64,000 nt of DNA from CAZKVJ01 sp964556225 (lineage in GTDB: Bacteria > Actinomycetota > Acidimicrobiia > Acidimicrobiales > Ilumatobacteraceae), in assembly GCA_964556225.1 (NCBI GenBank), contig CAZKVJ010000011.1, positions 61,151 to 125,150 of the forward strand, in the 5' to 3' direction. The translations under genes and the position numbers were made by a program. Positions 36,400 through 44,689 of the stretch are shown here, piece after piece. Below the pieces are notes generated by a model, which was not told the origin of the DNA, ran no database searches, and worked only from the letters and a program-made list of their open reading frames with translations. The stretch's first letter is position 1; each line of letters begins with the position of its first letter.

Positions 36400-37187
36400 C
36401 ACCGCTGATGCTGGCACGCGCCAGCGCCGATCGCGTAGCACGCCACCGCCGCCGCCGCGGCCACGTTGAGCGAGTCGATGCCCGGTGCCATCGGGATGCG
36501 GACTCGGTGCTGCACCATGTCGAGCACCTCGTCCGTCAGCCCGCGGCGCTCGGCGCCGAGCACCAGGGCGACGGGCCGGGTGGGGTCGATCACCAGCTCG
36601 TCGAGCGCCACGGCGCTGCGATCAGGGGTGAGGCCGATCGTGGTGAGCTCGGTGAGCGTTGCGAGCGCTGCTGGCACGGTGTCGACGCGAGCCCATCGCA
36701 GCGAGAACGTCGTCCCCATCGCGGTGCGCAGGGCGCGCCGGGAGAGGGGATCGGCGCTGGTGCGATCGAGCAGCAGCCCATGCCACCCGAGCGCCGCCGC
36801 GCTGCGCACCATGGCGCCCAGGTTCGTCGGGTTGTCGACCTCCTCGACCACGAGCAGGCGCCCGGACGCCTCGATCACGGCCCGTGGATCGTCAGGTGCC
36901 GGCCGCTCGAACAGCGCCACGACGTCAAGGGCCACCCCGAGTCCGGTGACGACGCCCCGCACCGGTGCGCTGGCGGTGTACACCACCACGTCCTGTGCGA
37001 GCCGGGCGACGACGGGCGGGGTGCGGTCCCGGTCGGCCAGGCCGAGCACCGGTCGGCAGCCGGCGTCGAGCGCTCGCTGCACCACGAGATCGCCTTCGGC
37101 CACGAAGTGGCGCGGCGCCAGCTGACGCTCGCGGAGGCGGAACGGATCGAGGCGCGCGTCGTCGGGGTCGGCGATCTCGAGGATCAC
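36399..37187 (-). CDS. SpoU/TrmH family RNA 2'-O-methyltransferase
   Basis: 262 aa. Substrate-binding N-terminal domain (LRERQLAPRHFVAEGDLVVQ) and a SPOUT catalytic domain with motif 1 VDNPTNLGAMVRSAAALG, motif 2 VALVLGAERRGLTDEVL and motif 3 VRIPMAPGIDSLNVAAAAAV, forming the trefoil knot that binds AdoMet. Methylates a tRNA or rRNA ribose; the site cannot be told. The GTG start is 9 nt after menB. Confidence 0.92.
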   Translation of the reverse strand: MILEIADPDDARLDPFRLRERQLAPRHFVAEGDLVVQRALDAGCRPVLGLADRDRTPPVVARLAQDVVVYTASAPVRGVVTGLGVALDVVALFERPAPDDPRAVIEASGRLLVVEEVDNPTNLGAMVRSAAALGWHGLLLDRTSADPLSRRALRTAMGTTFSLRWARVDTVPAALATLTELTTIGLTPDRSAVALDELVIDPTRPVALVLGAERRGLTDEVLDMVQHRVRIPMAPGIDSLNVAAAAAVACYAIGAGACQHQR

Positions 37188-37196
37188 GGCACCCGC

Positions 37197-38096
<900 letters not shown>

Positions 38097-38143
38097 CGGC
38101 CCATGTTGGCCGCTGCCGGTGGCGTCATGCGAGTGCCCTACTG

Positions 38144-38158
38144 GCCACGCTGCGTGGC
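38144..38158. promoter_or_regulatory. 15-bp palindrome in a divergent promoter region
   Basis: GCCACGCTGCGTGGC is a perfect 7+1+7 palindrome in the 124-bp gap between divergent menB and the M23 hydrolase gene. It could be a repressor site or a small hairpin; nothing else identifies it. Confidence 0.3.
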
Positions 38159-38210
38159 GGTCCTTGACGAAGTCGAGAGATCGACTCAATATCGCAACAC
38201 TCGGTGCCGA

Positions 38211-38216
38211 TACCAT
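38211..38216 (+). promoter_or_regulatory. -10-like hexamer TACCAT before the cell-wall hydrolase gene
   Basis: TACCAT ends only 4 nt before GTG 38221, closer than in other genes. A TTGACG at 38164-38169 is a candidate -35, but no good -10 lies 17 nt from it. Confidence 0.3.
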
Positions 38217-38220
38217 CCCC

Positions 38221-39807
38221 GTGCCAGGGATCAGGAGAGCGTTCGTCAGCGCGTGCCTCGCCGGTGCCCTCCTGGCGGCGATGCCGTTCGAGCAGCCCGC
38301 CGCCGGAGCTCCCGTCGCGACCAGCGCGTCGGCGCTGCCCAAGGTCGGCGACCGGGGCGCAGCGGTCGTCGCCCTCCAGCAGGCGCTCATGAAGGCGGGG
38401 ATCACGGTGCGCGGCGGTGCCGACGGGGTGTTCGGCCCGGCCACGGCGGACGCGGTACGGGCGTTCCAGCGGGCCAAGGGTCTCTCCGCCACCGGCGTCG
38501 TCGACGAGGCCACGGCCATCGCGCTCGGATTGCGGGTGCCCTCGGCGCCCACCGCCACCCAGCCGGCCACCCGCTCCGGCGCGCTGCCCAAGGTCGGCGA
38601 CCGGGGTGCGGGCGTGGCGGCGCTCCAGCAGGCGCTCATCAGGGCGGGGATCTCCGTGCGCGGCGGCGCCGACGGGGTGTTCGGCCCGGCGACGGCGGAG
38701 GCGGTGCGGGCGTTCCAGCGAGCCAAGGGCTTGTCCGTCACCGGCCTCGTCGACGCCACGACGGCCGCCGCACTCGGCCTGCCTGTGGACCCGACCACCA
38801 CGACCACGACCACGCCCACGACGTCGACCACCGTTGCCGGGGCGGCGGCCTCGGCGGAGCTCGGCGACCGGGGTGCGGGCGTGGCGGCGCTCCAGCAGGC
38901 GCTCATCAGGGCGGGGATCTCCGTGCGCGGTGGCGCCGACGGGGTGTTCGGTCCGGCGACGGCGGAGGCGGTGCGGGCGTTCCAGCGAGCCAAGGGCCTG
39001 TCGATCACCGGCCTCGTCGACCCGGCCACCGCGGCCGCGCTCGGGCTGACGACCACGGCCGATCCCGGGACCACGACCACCACGACCCCGGCGACCACCA
39101 CCATCACCGCTCCATCGGGCGGCACGTACCCGGTGTACGGCGAGCGGAGCGCGCGGGTGGCGGCGCTCCAGCAGGCCCTCATCAACGCCGGCATCAAGGT
39201 GACCGGCGGTGCCGACGGCGTCTTCGGGGCGGCGACGGCCAACGCCATCAAGACGTTCCAGCGGGCCAAGGGCCTCCCGGTGACCGGCGTGGTCGACGCA
39301 CCGACCGCCGCCGCGCTGGGGCTGGGCTCGTCGGCGTCCCCCGGCACGCCGTCCGGGTCGGCGAGCTTCTCGGTGTTCCCGGTGCAGGGGCGCTGCGCCT
39401 TCATCGACACCTGGCACGCCGACCGTGGCGAGGGCCGCCTGCACGAGGGCGTGGACATCATCGCCGCCACCGGCAAGGAGCTCTACGCCGTCGCCGACGG
39501 GACCATCACGCGGGTGTACACGGCGGCCACGGCGTCGCGGACCGGCAACGGCTACCGACTGACGGCGCCCGACGGCACCTACTACTTCTACGCCCACCTG
39601 TCGTCGTTCGCTCCCGGCGTGGTGCTCGGCAGCGTCGTGAAGGCCGGTCAGCTCATCGGCTACGTCGGTGCCACCGGGAACGCGTCCGTGCCGCACCTGC
39701 ACTTCGAGGTGCACCCGGGTGGTGGCGCCCCCGTGAACCCGTATCCGCTCGTCAAGGCGATCGACGCCTGCAGTGTGACGACCCCGCGGCCGCAGCCGCC
39801 GGCCTGA
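38221..39807 (+). CDS. Secreted peptidoglycan hydrolase: four PG_binding_1 repeats plus M23 peptidase
   Basis: 528 aa. Signal peptide (RRAFVSACLAGALLAAMPFE), then four peptidoglycan-binding repeats of ~66 aa (VGDRGAAVVALQQALMKAG ... FGPATADAVRAFQRAKGL), separated by Thr/Pro-rich linkers, then a LytM/M23 zinc peptidase (about residues 385-515) with LHEGVDIIAATG (His, Asp ligands) and VPHLHFEVHPG (HxH). Probably cuts peptide cross-bridges in the wall. Repeats 2 and 3 are almost identical in DNA, so they arose by recent duplication. The GTG start is set by the signal peptide. Confidence 0.92.
   Translation: MPGIRRAFVSACLAGALLAAMPFEQPAAGAPVATSASALPKVGDRGAAVVALQQALMKAGITVRGGADGVFGPATADAVRAFQRAKGLSATGVVDEATAIALGLRVPSAPTATQPATRSGALPKVGDRGAGVAALQQALIRAGISVRGGADGVFGPATAEAVRAFQRAKGLSVTGLVDATTAAALGLPVDPTTTTTTTPTTSTTVAGAAASAELGDRGAGVAALQQALIRAGISVRGGADGVFGPATAEAVRAFQRAKGLSITGLVDPATAAALGLTTTADPGTTTTTTPATTTITAPSGGTYPVYGERSARVAALQQALINAGIKVTGGADGVFGAATANAIKTFQRAKGLPVTGVVDAPTAAALGLGSSASPGTPSGSASFSVFPVQGRCAFIDTWHADRGEGRLHEGVDIIAATGKELYAVADGTITRVYTAATASRTGNGYRLTAPDGTYYFYAHLSSFAPGVVLGSVVKAGQLIGYVGATGNASVPHLHFEVHPGGGAPVNPYPLVKAIDACSVTTPRPQPPA
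38595..39021 (+). repeat. Near-identical tandem copies of a peptidoglycan-binding repeat
   Basis: Copies at 38595-38754 and 38862-39021 (160 bp each) differ at only five positions by my count, while copies 1 (about 38335) and 4 (about 39133) are clearly more diverged. The copy number could change by slippage or unequal recombination. Confidence 0.8.
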
Positions 39808-39950
39808 ACCGTCTCCGAATCGTCAGGATCGTCTCCAACGGGAGGGCCGATCGGCCTCTGGCCTCACGTTGCGTGGTGCGGTTAGCGTGCTGCGTAGAGG
39901 TGTCAGGCCGCAACGCCCCGACGAGCGGCCATTGCGGGAACCGGCCCTCA

Positions 39951-39987
39951 GGCTTCTCGGGGTGGGGGCGGACCACCCCGAGAAGCC
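39951..39987. terminator. 15-bp inverted repeat with 7-nt loop
   Basis: Arms 39951-39965 and 39973-39987 (GGCTTCTCGGGGTGG and its complement) form a perfect GC-rich hairpin ~145 nt after the hydrolase stop and ~25 nt before the -10 box of the efflux gene. It is most likely a terminator. If transcription starts at the TAGCGT at 39883 it would instead lie in the efflux leader. Confidence 0.55.
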
Positions 39988-40011
39988 GAGCTCTCCCTCT
40001 GGTGGTCTACG

Positions 40012-40017
40012 TAGGCT
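40012..40017 (+). promoter_or_regulatory. -10 hexamer TAGGCT, leaderless promoter of the cation efflux gene
   Basis: TAGGCT ends 8 nt before the ATG at 40026. Confidence 0.5.
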
Positions 40018-40025
40018 GGGTGGGG

Positions 40026-40943
40026 ATGGGGCACGGTCACTTCCACGGACCGCGAGGCGACGCCCGACCGAACGCCGGGAGCCATCGCCGGGCGCTGGGG
40101 CTGGCCCTCGCGCTGACGGCCGGCTACCTGGTGGTGCAGGCGGTGACGGCGGTCGCCACCGGCTCGCTGTCGCTGCTGTCCGACGCCGGCCACATGGCCA
40201 CCGACGTCGTCGGGCTGGCTATGGCGTTCACCGCCATGCGCCTCGCGGCCACGGCCCGGCCGCACCCTCGGCGCACGTTCGGGCTCTACCGCTTGGAGAT
40301 CCTGGCGGCGCTGGGCAACGCGGCGCTGATGTTCGCCATCGCGGGGTACGTGGTGATGGAGGCGCTGCGGCGCCTCGGCAACGCCGACGACATCGACCCG
40401 GTCAGCGTGCTGCTGGTGGGCACCGTCGGCCTGGCCGTCAACGCGGTGTCGCTGGTGCTGCTCCGAGAGGGGGCAGCCGAGAACCTCAACGTCCGCGGAG
40501 CTGCGAGCGAGGTGATGGCCGACCTGGCCGGCTCGGTCGGTGTGGTCGTGGGTGCGGCCGTGATGTGGGCGACCGGGTGGAGCTGGGTGGACCCGGTGGT
40601 GGGCGTGGCCATCGCCGTGTTCATCGTGCCGAGGGCGTGGAGCCTCGGTGCCCAGGCGCTGCGGGTCCTGCTCCAAGCCGCACCCCGCGACGTCGACCTG
40701 GCGGCGGTGCGGGCCGACCTGTGCGCCATCCCTGGCGTCGTCGATGTGCACGATCTGCACGTGTGGACGCTGACGAGCGACATGGACGTCGCTACCGCCC
40801 ACGTGATGATCGGTGCGGGCACCGATGCCCACGGTGTCCTCGACCAGGCCCGCTCGCTCCTGTCCGAACGTCACGGCCTCCACCACGCGACGCTGCAGGT
40901 GGAGCCGGACGACCACCGCGGCTGCGACGACGTCAGCTGGTGA
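40026..40943 (+). CDS. Cation diffusion facilitator (CzcD/ZitB-like) with altered metal site
   Basis: 305 aa. His-rich N-terminus (MGHGHFHG), six helices and a C-terminal cytoplasmic domain (VVDVHDLHVWTLTSDMDVAT). Exports Zn or a similar ion in exchange for protons. The TM2 half of the transport site is normal (SDAGHMATD, H56 and D60). In TM5, where ZitB/CzcD have HxxxD, the sequence reads ASEVMADLAGS (E162, D166), so His is replaced by Glu. This may alter metal choice. ATG set by the leaderless box; an in-frame GTG at 39900 would add 42 residues of unconvincing sequence. Confidence 0.9.
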   Translation: MGHGHFHGPRGDARPNAGSHRRALGLALALTAGYLVVQAVTAVATGSLSLLSDAGHMATDVVGLAMAFTAMRLAATARPHPRRTFGLYRLEILAALGNAALMFAIAGYVVMEALRRLGNADDIDPVSVLLVGTVGLAVNAVSLVLLREGAAENLNVRGAASEVMADLAGSVGVVVGAAVMWATGWSWVDPVVGVAIAVFIVPRAWSLGAQALRVLLQAAPRDVDLAAVRADLCAIPGVVDVHDLHVWTLTSDMDVATAHVMIGAGTDAHGVLDQARSLLSERHGLHHATLQVEPDDHRGCDDVSW

Positions 40944-41940
40944 CGAGCTCGACGGTGACCGGCTCGCCGTCGCGGGCACCCGACTCGAGCACCGCGAGCG
41001 CGGTGGCCACGTTGGCGCGCGAGTCGGCGAGTGGGATCCGGGGCTCGGTGGCGCCGATCACGTTGTCGGTGAGGTCCTCGACCTCGTAGCGGTAGAGCTC
41101 TTGGTCGGCCTCGACGACGGTGGGGGACAGGTCGCTGCTCGACGGCCCGAGCAGGATCGTCGCCCGCCGCCCCGGCTTGAACGGCTCCGGCAGCACGATG
41201 ACGCCGGCCGAGCCCACGATCTCGAGGTTCATCCGCTCCGGTTCCTCGAACGAGCAGTCGAGCTGGGCGATCGCACCGTTGGCGAAGCGGATCATCGCCC
41301 GGCAGGACAGGTCGACGCCGGTGGCCCCGTCGTGGCGCCAGGCTCGGGCCTCGAGCGGCGCCGACCCGATGGCCAGGCGGGCGAAGCTGATCGGGTACAC
41401 CCCCACGTCCCAGGTGGCGCCGCCACCCATCGCCGGGTCGAGGCGGACGTCGCCGGGGTTCGTGAGCGGGAAGCTGAACGAGCCTCGCACCAGCCGGACC
41501 TCGCCGATGGCGCCAGTGTGCACGAGCTCGAGCACCCGCAGCGTCTGGGGGTGGTGGCGGTACATGAACGCCTCGGCCACCACCACGTCGTTGGCGCGCG
41601 CCGCACCAGTGATGGCGTCGACCTCGGCCAGTGAGCAGGCGAGGGGCTTCTCGCACAGCACGTGCTTGCCGGCCTCGCAGGCGCGCACGGTCCAGGGCGC
41701 GTGGAGGTGGTTCGGGAGCGGGTTGTAGACCACGTCGACGCCGGGGTCGGCGAGGAGCTCCTCGTACGAGCCGTACGCCCGGCCGATGTCGTGGGAGTCG
41801 GCGTAGGCGCTCGCTCGCTCGAGGTCGCGGCTGGCGACCGCCACCAGCTCGGCTCGGTCGGCGGCGCGCAGCGCCGGGATGATCGCGTCGTTGATGCGGG
41901 CCGTGGACAGCAGGCCCCAGCGCAGTGCGTCGGTGGTCAC
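40933..41940 (-). CDS. Gfo/Idh/MocA family oxidoreductase
   Basis: 335 aa. N-terminal Rossmann domain (LRWGLLSTARINDAIIPALR), the EKP motif in KHVLCEKPLACSLAEVDAI and the C-terminal beta-sheet domain with GGGATWDVGVYPISFARL, which supplies the catalytic Asp/His-type residues. Members oxidise or reduce sugars, inositols and dihydrodiols with NAD(P). The STARIN... start is like trans-dihydrodiol dehydrogenases. The last 11 nt overlap the end of the convergent efflux gene. GTG start supported by TACGGT 7 nt upstream. Confidence 0.9.
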   Translation of the reverse strand: MTTDALRWGLLSTARINDAIIPALRAADRAELVAVASRDLERASAYADSHDIGRAYGSYEELLADPGVDVVYNPLPNHLHAPWTVRACEAGKHVLCEKPLACSLAEVDAITGAARANDVVVAEAFMYRHHPQTLRVLELVHTGAIGEVRLVRGSFSFPLTNPGDVRLDPAMGGGATWDVGVYPISFARLAIGSAPLEARAWRHDGATGVDLSCRAMIRFANGAIAQLDCSFEEPERMNLEIVGSAGVIVLPEPFKPGRRATILLGPSSSDLSPTVVEADQELYRYEVEDLTDNVIGATEPRIPLADSRANVATALAVLESGARDGEPVTVELVTS

Positions 41941-41947
41941 GGGCGAG

Positions 41948-41953
41948 ACCGTA
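41948..41953 (-). promoter_or_regulatory. -10 hexamer TACGGT, leaderless promoter of the Gfo/Idh gene
   Basis: On the minus strand TACGGT ends 7 nt before the GTG at 41940. Confidence 0.5.
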
Positions 41954-41984
41954 CCGCCCTCGGCAGGCCGGCCGAGGTGGTGGC

Positions 41985-43727
41985 CTACGGGATCCGGGCC
42001 GGCGCCGCCACGATGGCGCGGATCTCGGCGCCGCTCAGCTCGTCGCTGGCCTCGAGTGCGGCGGCGATGGCCAGCAACGTGGACCGGTGCTCGAGCACGA
42101 GGCAGGCGGCCCGATCGGCGGCGCCGGTGAGGAGCTCGTCGACCTGCCGGCGGGTGCCGTCGTCGGCGAGCACCTTGGCGACGAGGTTGCCGGCCGTGGG
42201 GATCTGGGCGGCTTCGAGGCTGATCAGGCTCTCGCCGGCGCCGAAGGCCCCAACGAGCTGGGCGGCCATGGTGGTGGCGGCGGCGAGGTCGGACGCGATC
42301 CCGCTCGAGGCCTCGCCGAACTCCAGGGTCTCGGCCGCCCGCCCAGCGAGAGCCACGGCGATGAGGTCCTTGAGCTCGGAGGGGGTGCGCAGGTGGCGCT
42401 CCTGGCTGTCGGCGTGGGCGACCAGCCCGAGCGAATCCGACCGGCGCAGGATCGAGGCCACCTTGATGTCGCGCCCCGTCAGCTCGGCGATGAGCGCGTG
42501 GCCCGCCTCGTGCACGGCGACACGGTGGCGCTCGTCGGGGTCGTAGCCGACGTCGTGGGCCAGGCCCACCTCGATCACCAGCTGCGCGGTGACCACGTCG
42601 GCCATCCGCATCGCAGTGGCCTGGCGGCGCAGGGCCACGACGAGCGCCTCGTCGAGGAGCCGTTCGATGCGAACCGGGCTGTAGCCGGCGGTGAGGTCGG
42701 CCACGGCCTCGGCGGTGACGTCGGCCTCGTGTGCCTTGCGGGCGAGGTAGTAGTCGGCGATGGCGACGCGGTCGGCCCGCGGCGGGAGCCCGAAGTGGAT
42801 CACCCGGTCGAAGCGGCCGGGGCGCAGCAGCGCCGGATCGAGGTCGGCCGCACGGTTCGTGGCCGCGACCACGAGGATGTTGGCCGGGGTCGGCTCGGGC
42901 CGGCGGAGACGCCGGGAAGGGGGGAGCAGCGCGTTCAGCGCGTCGATCAGCTTCGTCTGCGCCCGCTGCCAGCCGGTCGGCATGTCGAAGCTCTGCATCT
43001 GGACGAGGAGCTCGTTGACCACCCCGACGATCCCCTCCCGCATCGAGCCGGTGTTCATCCCGCTGCGAGCACCGCCGATCGCGTCGAACTCCTCGATGAA
43101 GCCGATGGCGCCGCCCTCGGCTCGGGCCGCCTTGCGAAGGGCCTTGAAGTACGTGCGGATCTTGCGGTTGGTCTGCCCGTAGTACATGGACTGGAACGCG
43201 CTGGCGGACACGAACAGGAACGGCACCCCGGCCTCCGCCGCCAGCGCCTTCGCAAGGTAGGTCTTGCCCGTGCCGGGCGGCCCCTCGAACAGCACGCCCC
43301 GTCGAGGTGAGCCGCCGAGCTCGTCGGTGAAGGTCTGGTGTGCGAGGAACAGGTTGAGGGTGTCCACGGCCTCGCGCCGCGTGGCGTCGGCGCCCACCAC
43401 GTCGGCGAGGCGGATGTTGGAGTCCGATGGCCGCAGCAGCACGTGCGGTGAGCGCCCGGCACCCACGAACGGGATCAGGATCATGAGCGCGAGGAGCACG
43501 AGCAGCCCGACCGGGACCCACAGCATCGGGTCGTCGGCGATGAAGCCGGGGATGCCGGGCCGCACCGGGTTGCCGGTGAGCTCGCGCCACCAGATCCACA
43601 CCAGCGGGATCGCGGCGGTGATCGCCAGACGGAGCAAGCGCCGCTGCCGGACCTTCTCCGCGTTCTTCGTGGTGTCGGCGTGACGCCCACGAACCACGTC
43701 GCCCTGCTGCAGATGGGAGATGTCCAT
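41985..43727 (-). CDS. Divergent FtsH-like membrane AAA+ metalloprotease
   Basis: 580 aa. Short cytoplasmic N-terminus, two close helices (LLRLAITAAIPLVWIWW; LWVPVGLLVLLALMILIPFV), then an AAA domain with Walker A GPPGTGKT. Walker B reads GAIGFIEEFDAI, with Glu in place of the Mg-binding Asp but the catalytic Glu kept. About 60 extra residues (including PSRRLRRPEPTPANILV) separate it from NRAADLDPALLRPGRFDR. The protease keeps the zinc motif VAVHEAGHAL and the SSGIASDL third ligand. It is a second FtsH-type enzyme beside the standard one at 16113, probably active and specialised. The ATG starts a plausible N-terminus. Confidence 0.88.
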   Translation of the reverse strand: MDISHLQQGDVVRGRHADTTKNAEKVRQRRLLRLAITAAIPLVWIWWRELTGNPVRPGIPGFIADDPMLWVPVGLLVLLALMILIPFVGAGRSPHVLLRPSDSNIRLADVVGADATRREAVDTLNLFLAHQTFTDELGGSPRRGVLFEGPPGTGKTYLAKALAAEAGVPFLFVSASAFQSMYYGQTNRKIRTYFKALRKAARAEGGAIGFIEEFDAIGGARSGMNTGSMREGIVGVVNELLVQMQSFDMPTGWQRAQTKLIDALNALLPPSRRLRRPEPTPANILVVAATNRAADLDPALLRPGRFDRVIHFGLPPRADRVAIADYYLARKAHEADVTAEAVADLTAGYSPVRIERLLDEALVVALRRQATAMRMADVVTAQLVIEVGLAHDVGYDPDERHRVAVHEAGHALIAELTGRDIKVASILRRSDSLGLVAHADSQERHLRTPSELKDLIAVALAGRAAETLEFGEASSGIASDLAAATTMAAQLVGAFGAGESLISLEAAQIPTAGNLVAKVLADDGTRRQVDELLTGAADRAACLVLEHRSTLLAIAAALEASDELSGAEIRAIVAAPARIP

Positions 43728-43794
43728 ACCGCCGTGCCCCCGCTCGTCTCGATCCGCGAACGGGACCGTAGCGCGAGAGATGCACCTCTGGCAC

Positions 43795-43800
43795 AGGCTA
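43795..43800 (-). promoter_or_regulatory. -10 hexamer TAGCCT upstream of the FtsH-like gene
   Basis: Minus-strand TAGCCT lies 67 nt before the ATG at 43727 in a 146-bp gap; the implied leader is ~60 nt. A second TANNNT (TACGGT) is nearer the gene. Confidence 0.3.
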
Positions 43801-43873
43801 GAAGGACTACTCACGGACGATAGTCGGGCGCGCGCGACGAGCGCAAGGCCCTGAGTCGATCTTGACGGTCGGA

Positions 43874-44662
43874 TCAGCGCAGGCGCCGGCCACCGCGCTC
43901 GATCTCGGCCGCCGACGGCGGATCCGACCAGGCGAGGATCAGCCGGTCGACGCCCTCGGCGGCGAGCTCGGCGCGCAGCGGGTGGTCGGGATCGCAGAGC
44001 GCCACGTCCCAGGGCGCCCACACCGACGTGGTCCACCACCCGGTCCGCTCGCCTCTCGCCATGATCGCCGAGGCGAGGATGGCGGCGCGGTCGGGGTGGC
44101 TCCAGCGGACGTTGACGCCGTTCGTCCGCTCGCCGGCGAGTGCGGCCAGGCGCCCGCTGTTGACCCCGAGGATCACCGGAGGCGCCTCGACGGCGGGGAA
44201 GCCGGCGAAGCGCTCGTGCCGGTCCGGCGCCCACTGCGCGTCGAGCTCGGAGAGGCACTCGCCGACGGCGGCGTGGCGCGCGGCCATGGTGGCGTGCGGC
44301 GCTCTGCCGATGGCGTGGTGCTCCGCGGCATACGAGCTGGTCGGGCTGGCGCCGGCACCGAGGCCGAGGACGAAGCGGCCACCCGACACCGCCTGGACGG
44401 AGGCGGCGGCGACGGCCAGCAGCCCGAAGGGACGGTTGTGCACGTTCACCACGAGCGTGCCAAGGCCGATCGTGCGCGTCACCGTGGCCAGCACCCCGAG
44501 CTGGGTGAAGCACTCGACCATGGTGTCGCCGCCGAACGCAGCGCCGGAGAGATGGTCGACCACCCACGCCGTGCCGAAGCCCGACGCCTCGGCCGCCAGC
44601 ACGGCATCGACGTGGGCCGGCCAGGCGCCGCGGGCGGGGACGGGCTGCACGTCGATGATCAC
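43874..44662 (-). CDS. Luciferase-like monooxygenase family (LLM, probably F420-dependent)
   Basis: 262 aa. GFGTAWVVDHLSGAAFGG, TRTIGLGTLVVNVHNRPFGL and SGGRFVLGLGAGASPTSSYA follow the LLM TIM-barrel pattern, including the R.VLGLG.G phosphate-binding strand. Actinobacterial members mostly use F420H2, and cofD/cofE are present, but flavin cannot be excluded. Substrate unknown. The GTG at 44662 is chosen because the earlier ATG at 44698 would overlap the divergent gene at 44690. Confidence 0.85.
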   Translation of the reverse strand: MIIDVQPVPARGAWPAHVDAVLAAEASGFGTAWVVDHLSGAAFGGDTMVECFTQLGVLATVTRTIGLGTLVVNVHNRPFGLLAVAAASVQAVSGGRFVLGLGAGASPTSSYAAEHHAIGRAPHATMAARHAAVGECLSELDAQWAPDRHERFAGFPAVEAPPVILGVNSGRLAALAGERTNGVNVRWSHPDRAAILASAIMARGERTGWWTTSVWAPWDVALCDPDHPLRAELAAEGVDRLILAWSDPPSAAEIERGGRRLR

Positions 44663-44677
44663 CCGCCCATCCTGGCG

Positions 44678-44683
44678 TACCGT
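44678..44683 (+). promoter_or_regulatory. -10 hexamer TACCGT, leaderless promoter of the DinB-META gene
   Basis: TACCGT ends 6 nt before the GTG at 44690, inside the 27-bp gap between divergent genes. Confidence 0.45.
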
Positions 44684-44689
44684 GGGCCG

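Noticed and set aside
38335..39330. Regular repeats as a CRISPR array or satellite
   Set aside because: The repeats are in-frame peptidoglycan-binding domains of a secreted hydrolase with variable-length linkers, without short identical repeats and spacers.
39808..40011. NiCo (czcD) riboswitch upstream of the efflux gene
   Set aside because: I saw no conserved four-helix NiCo core; only a simple hairpin is present.
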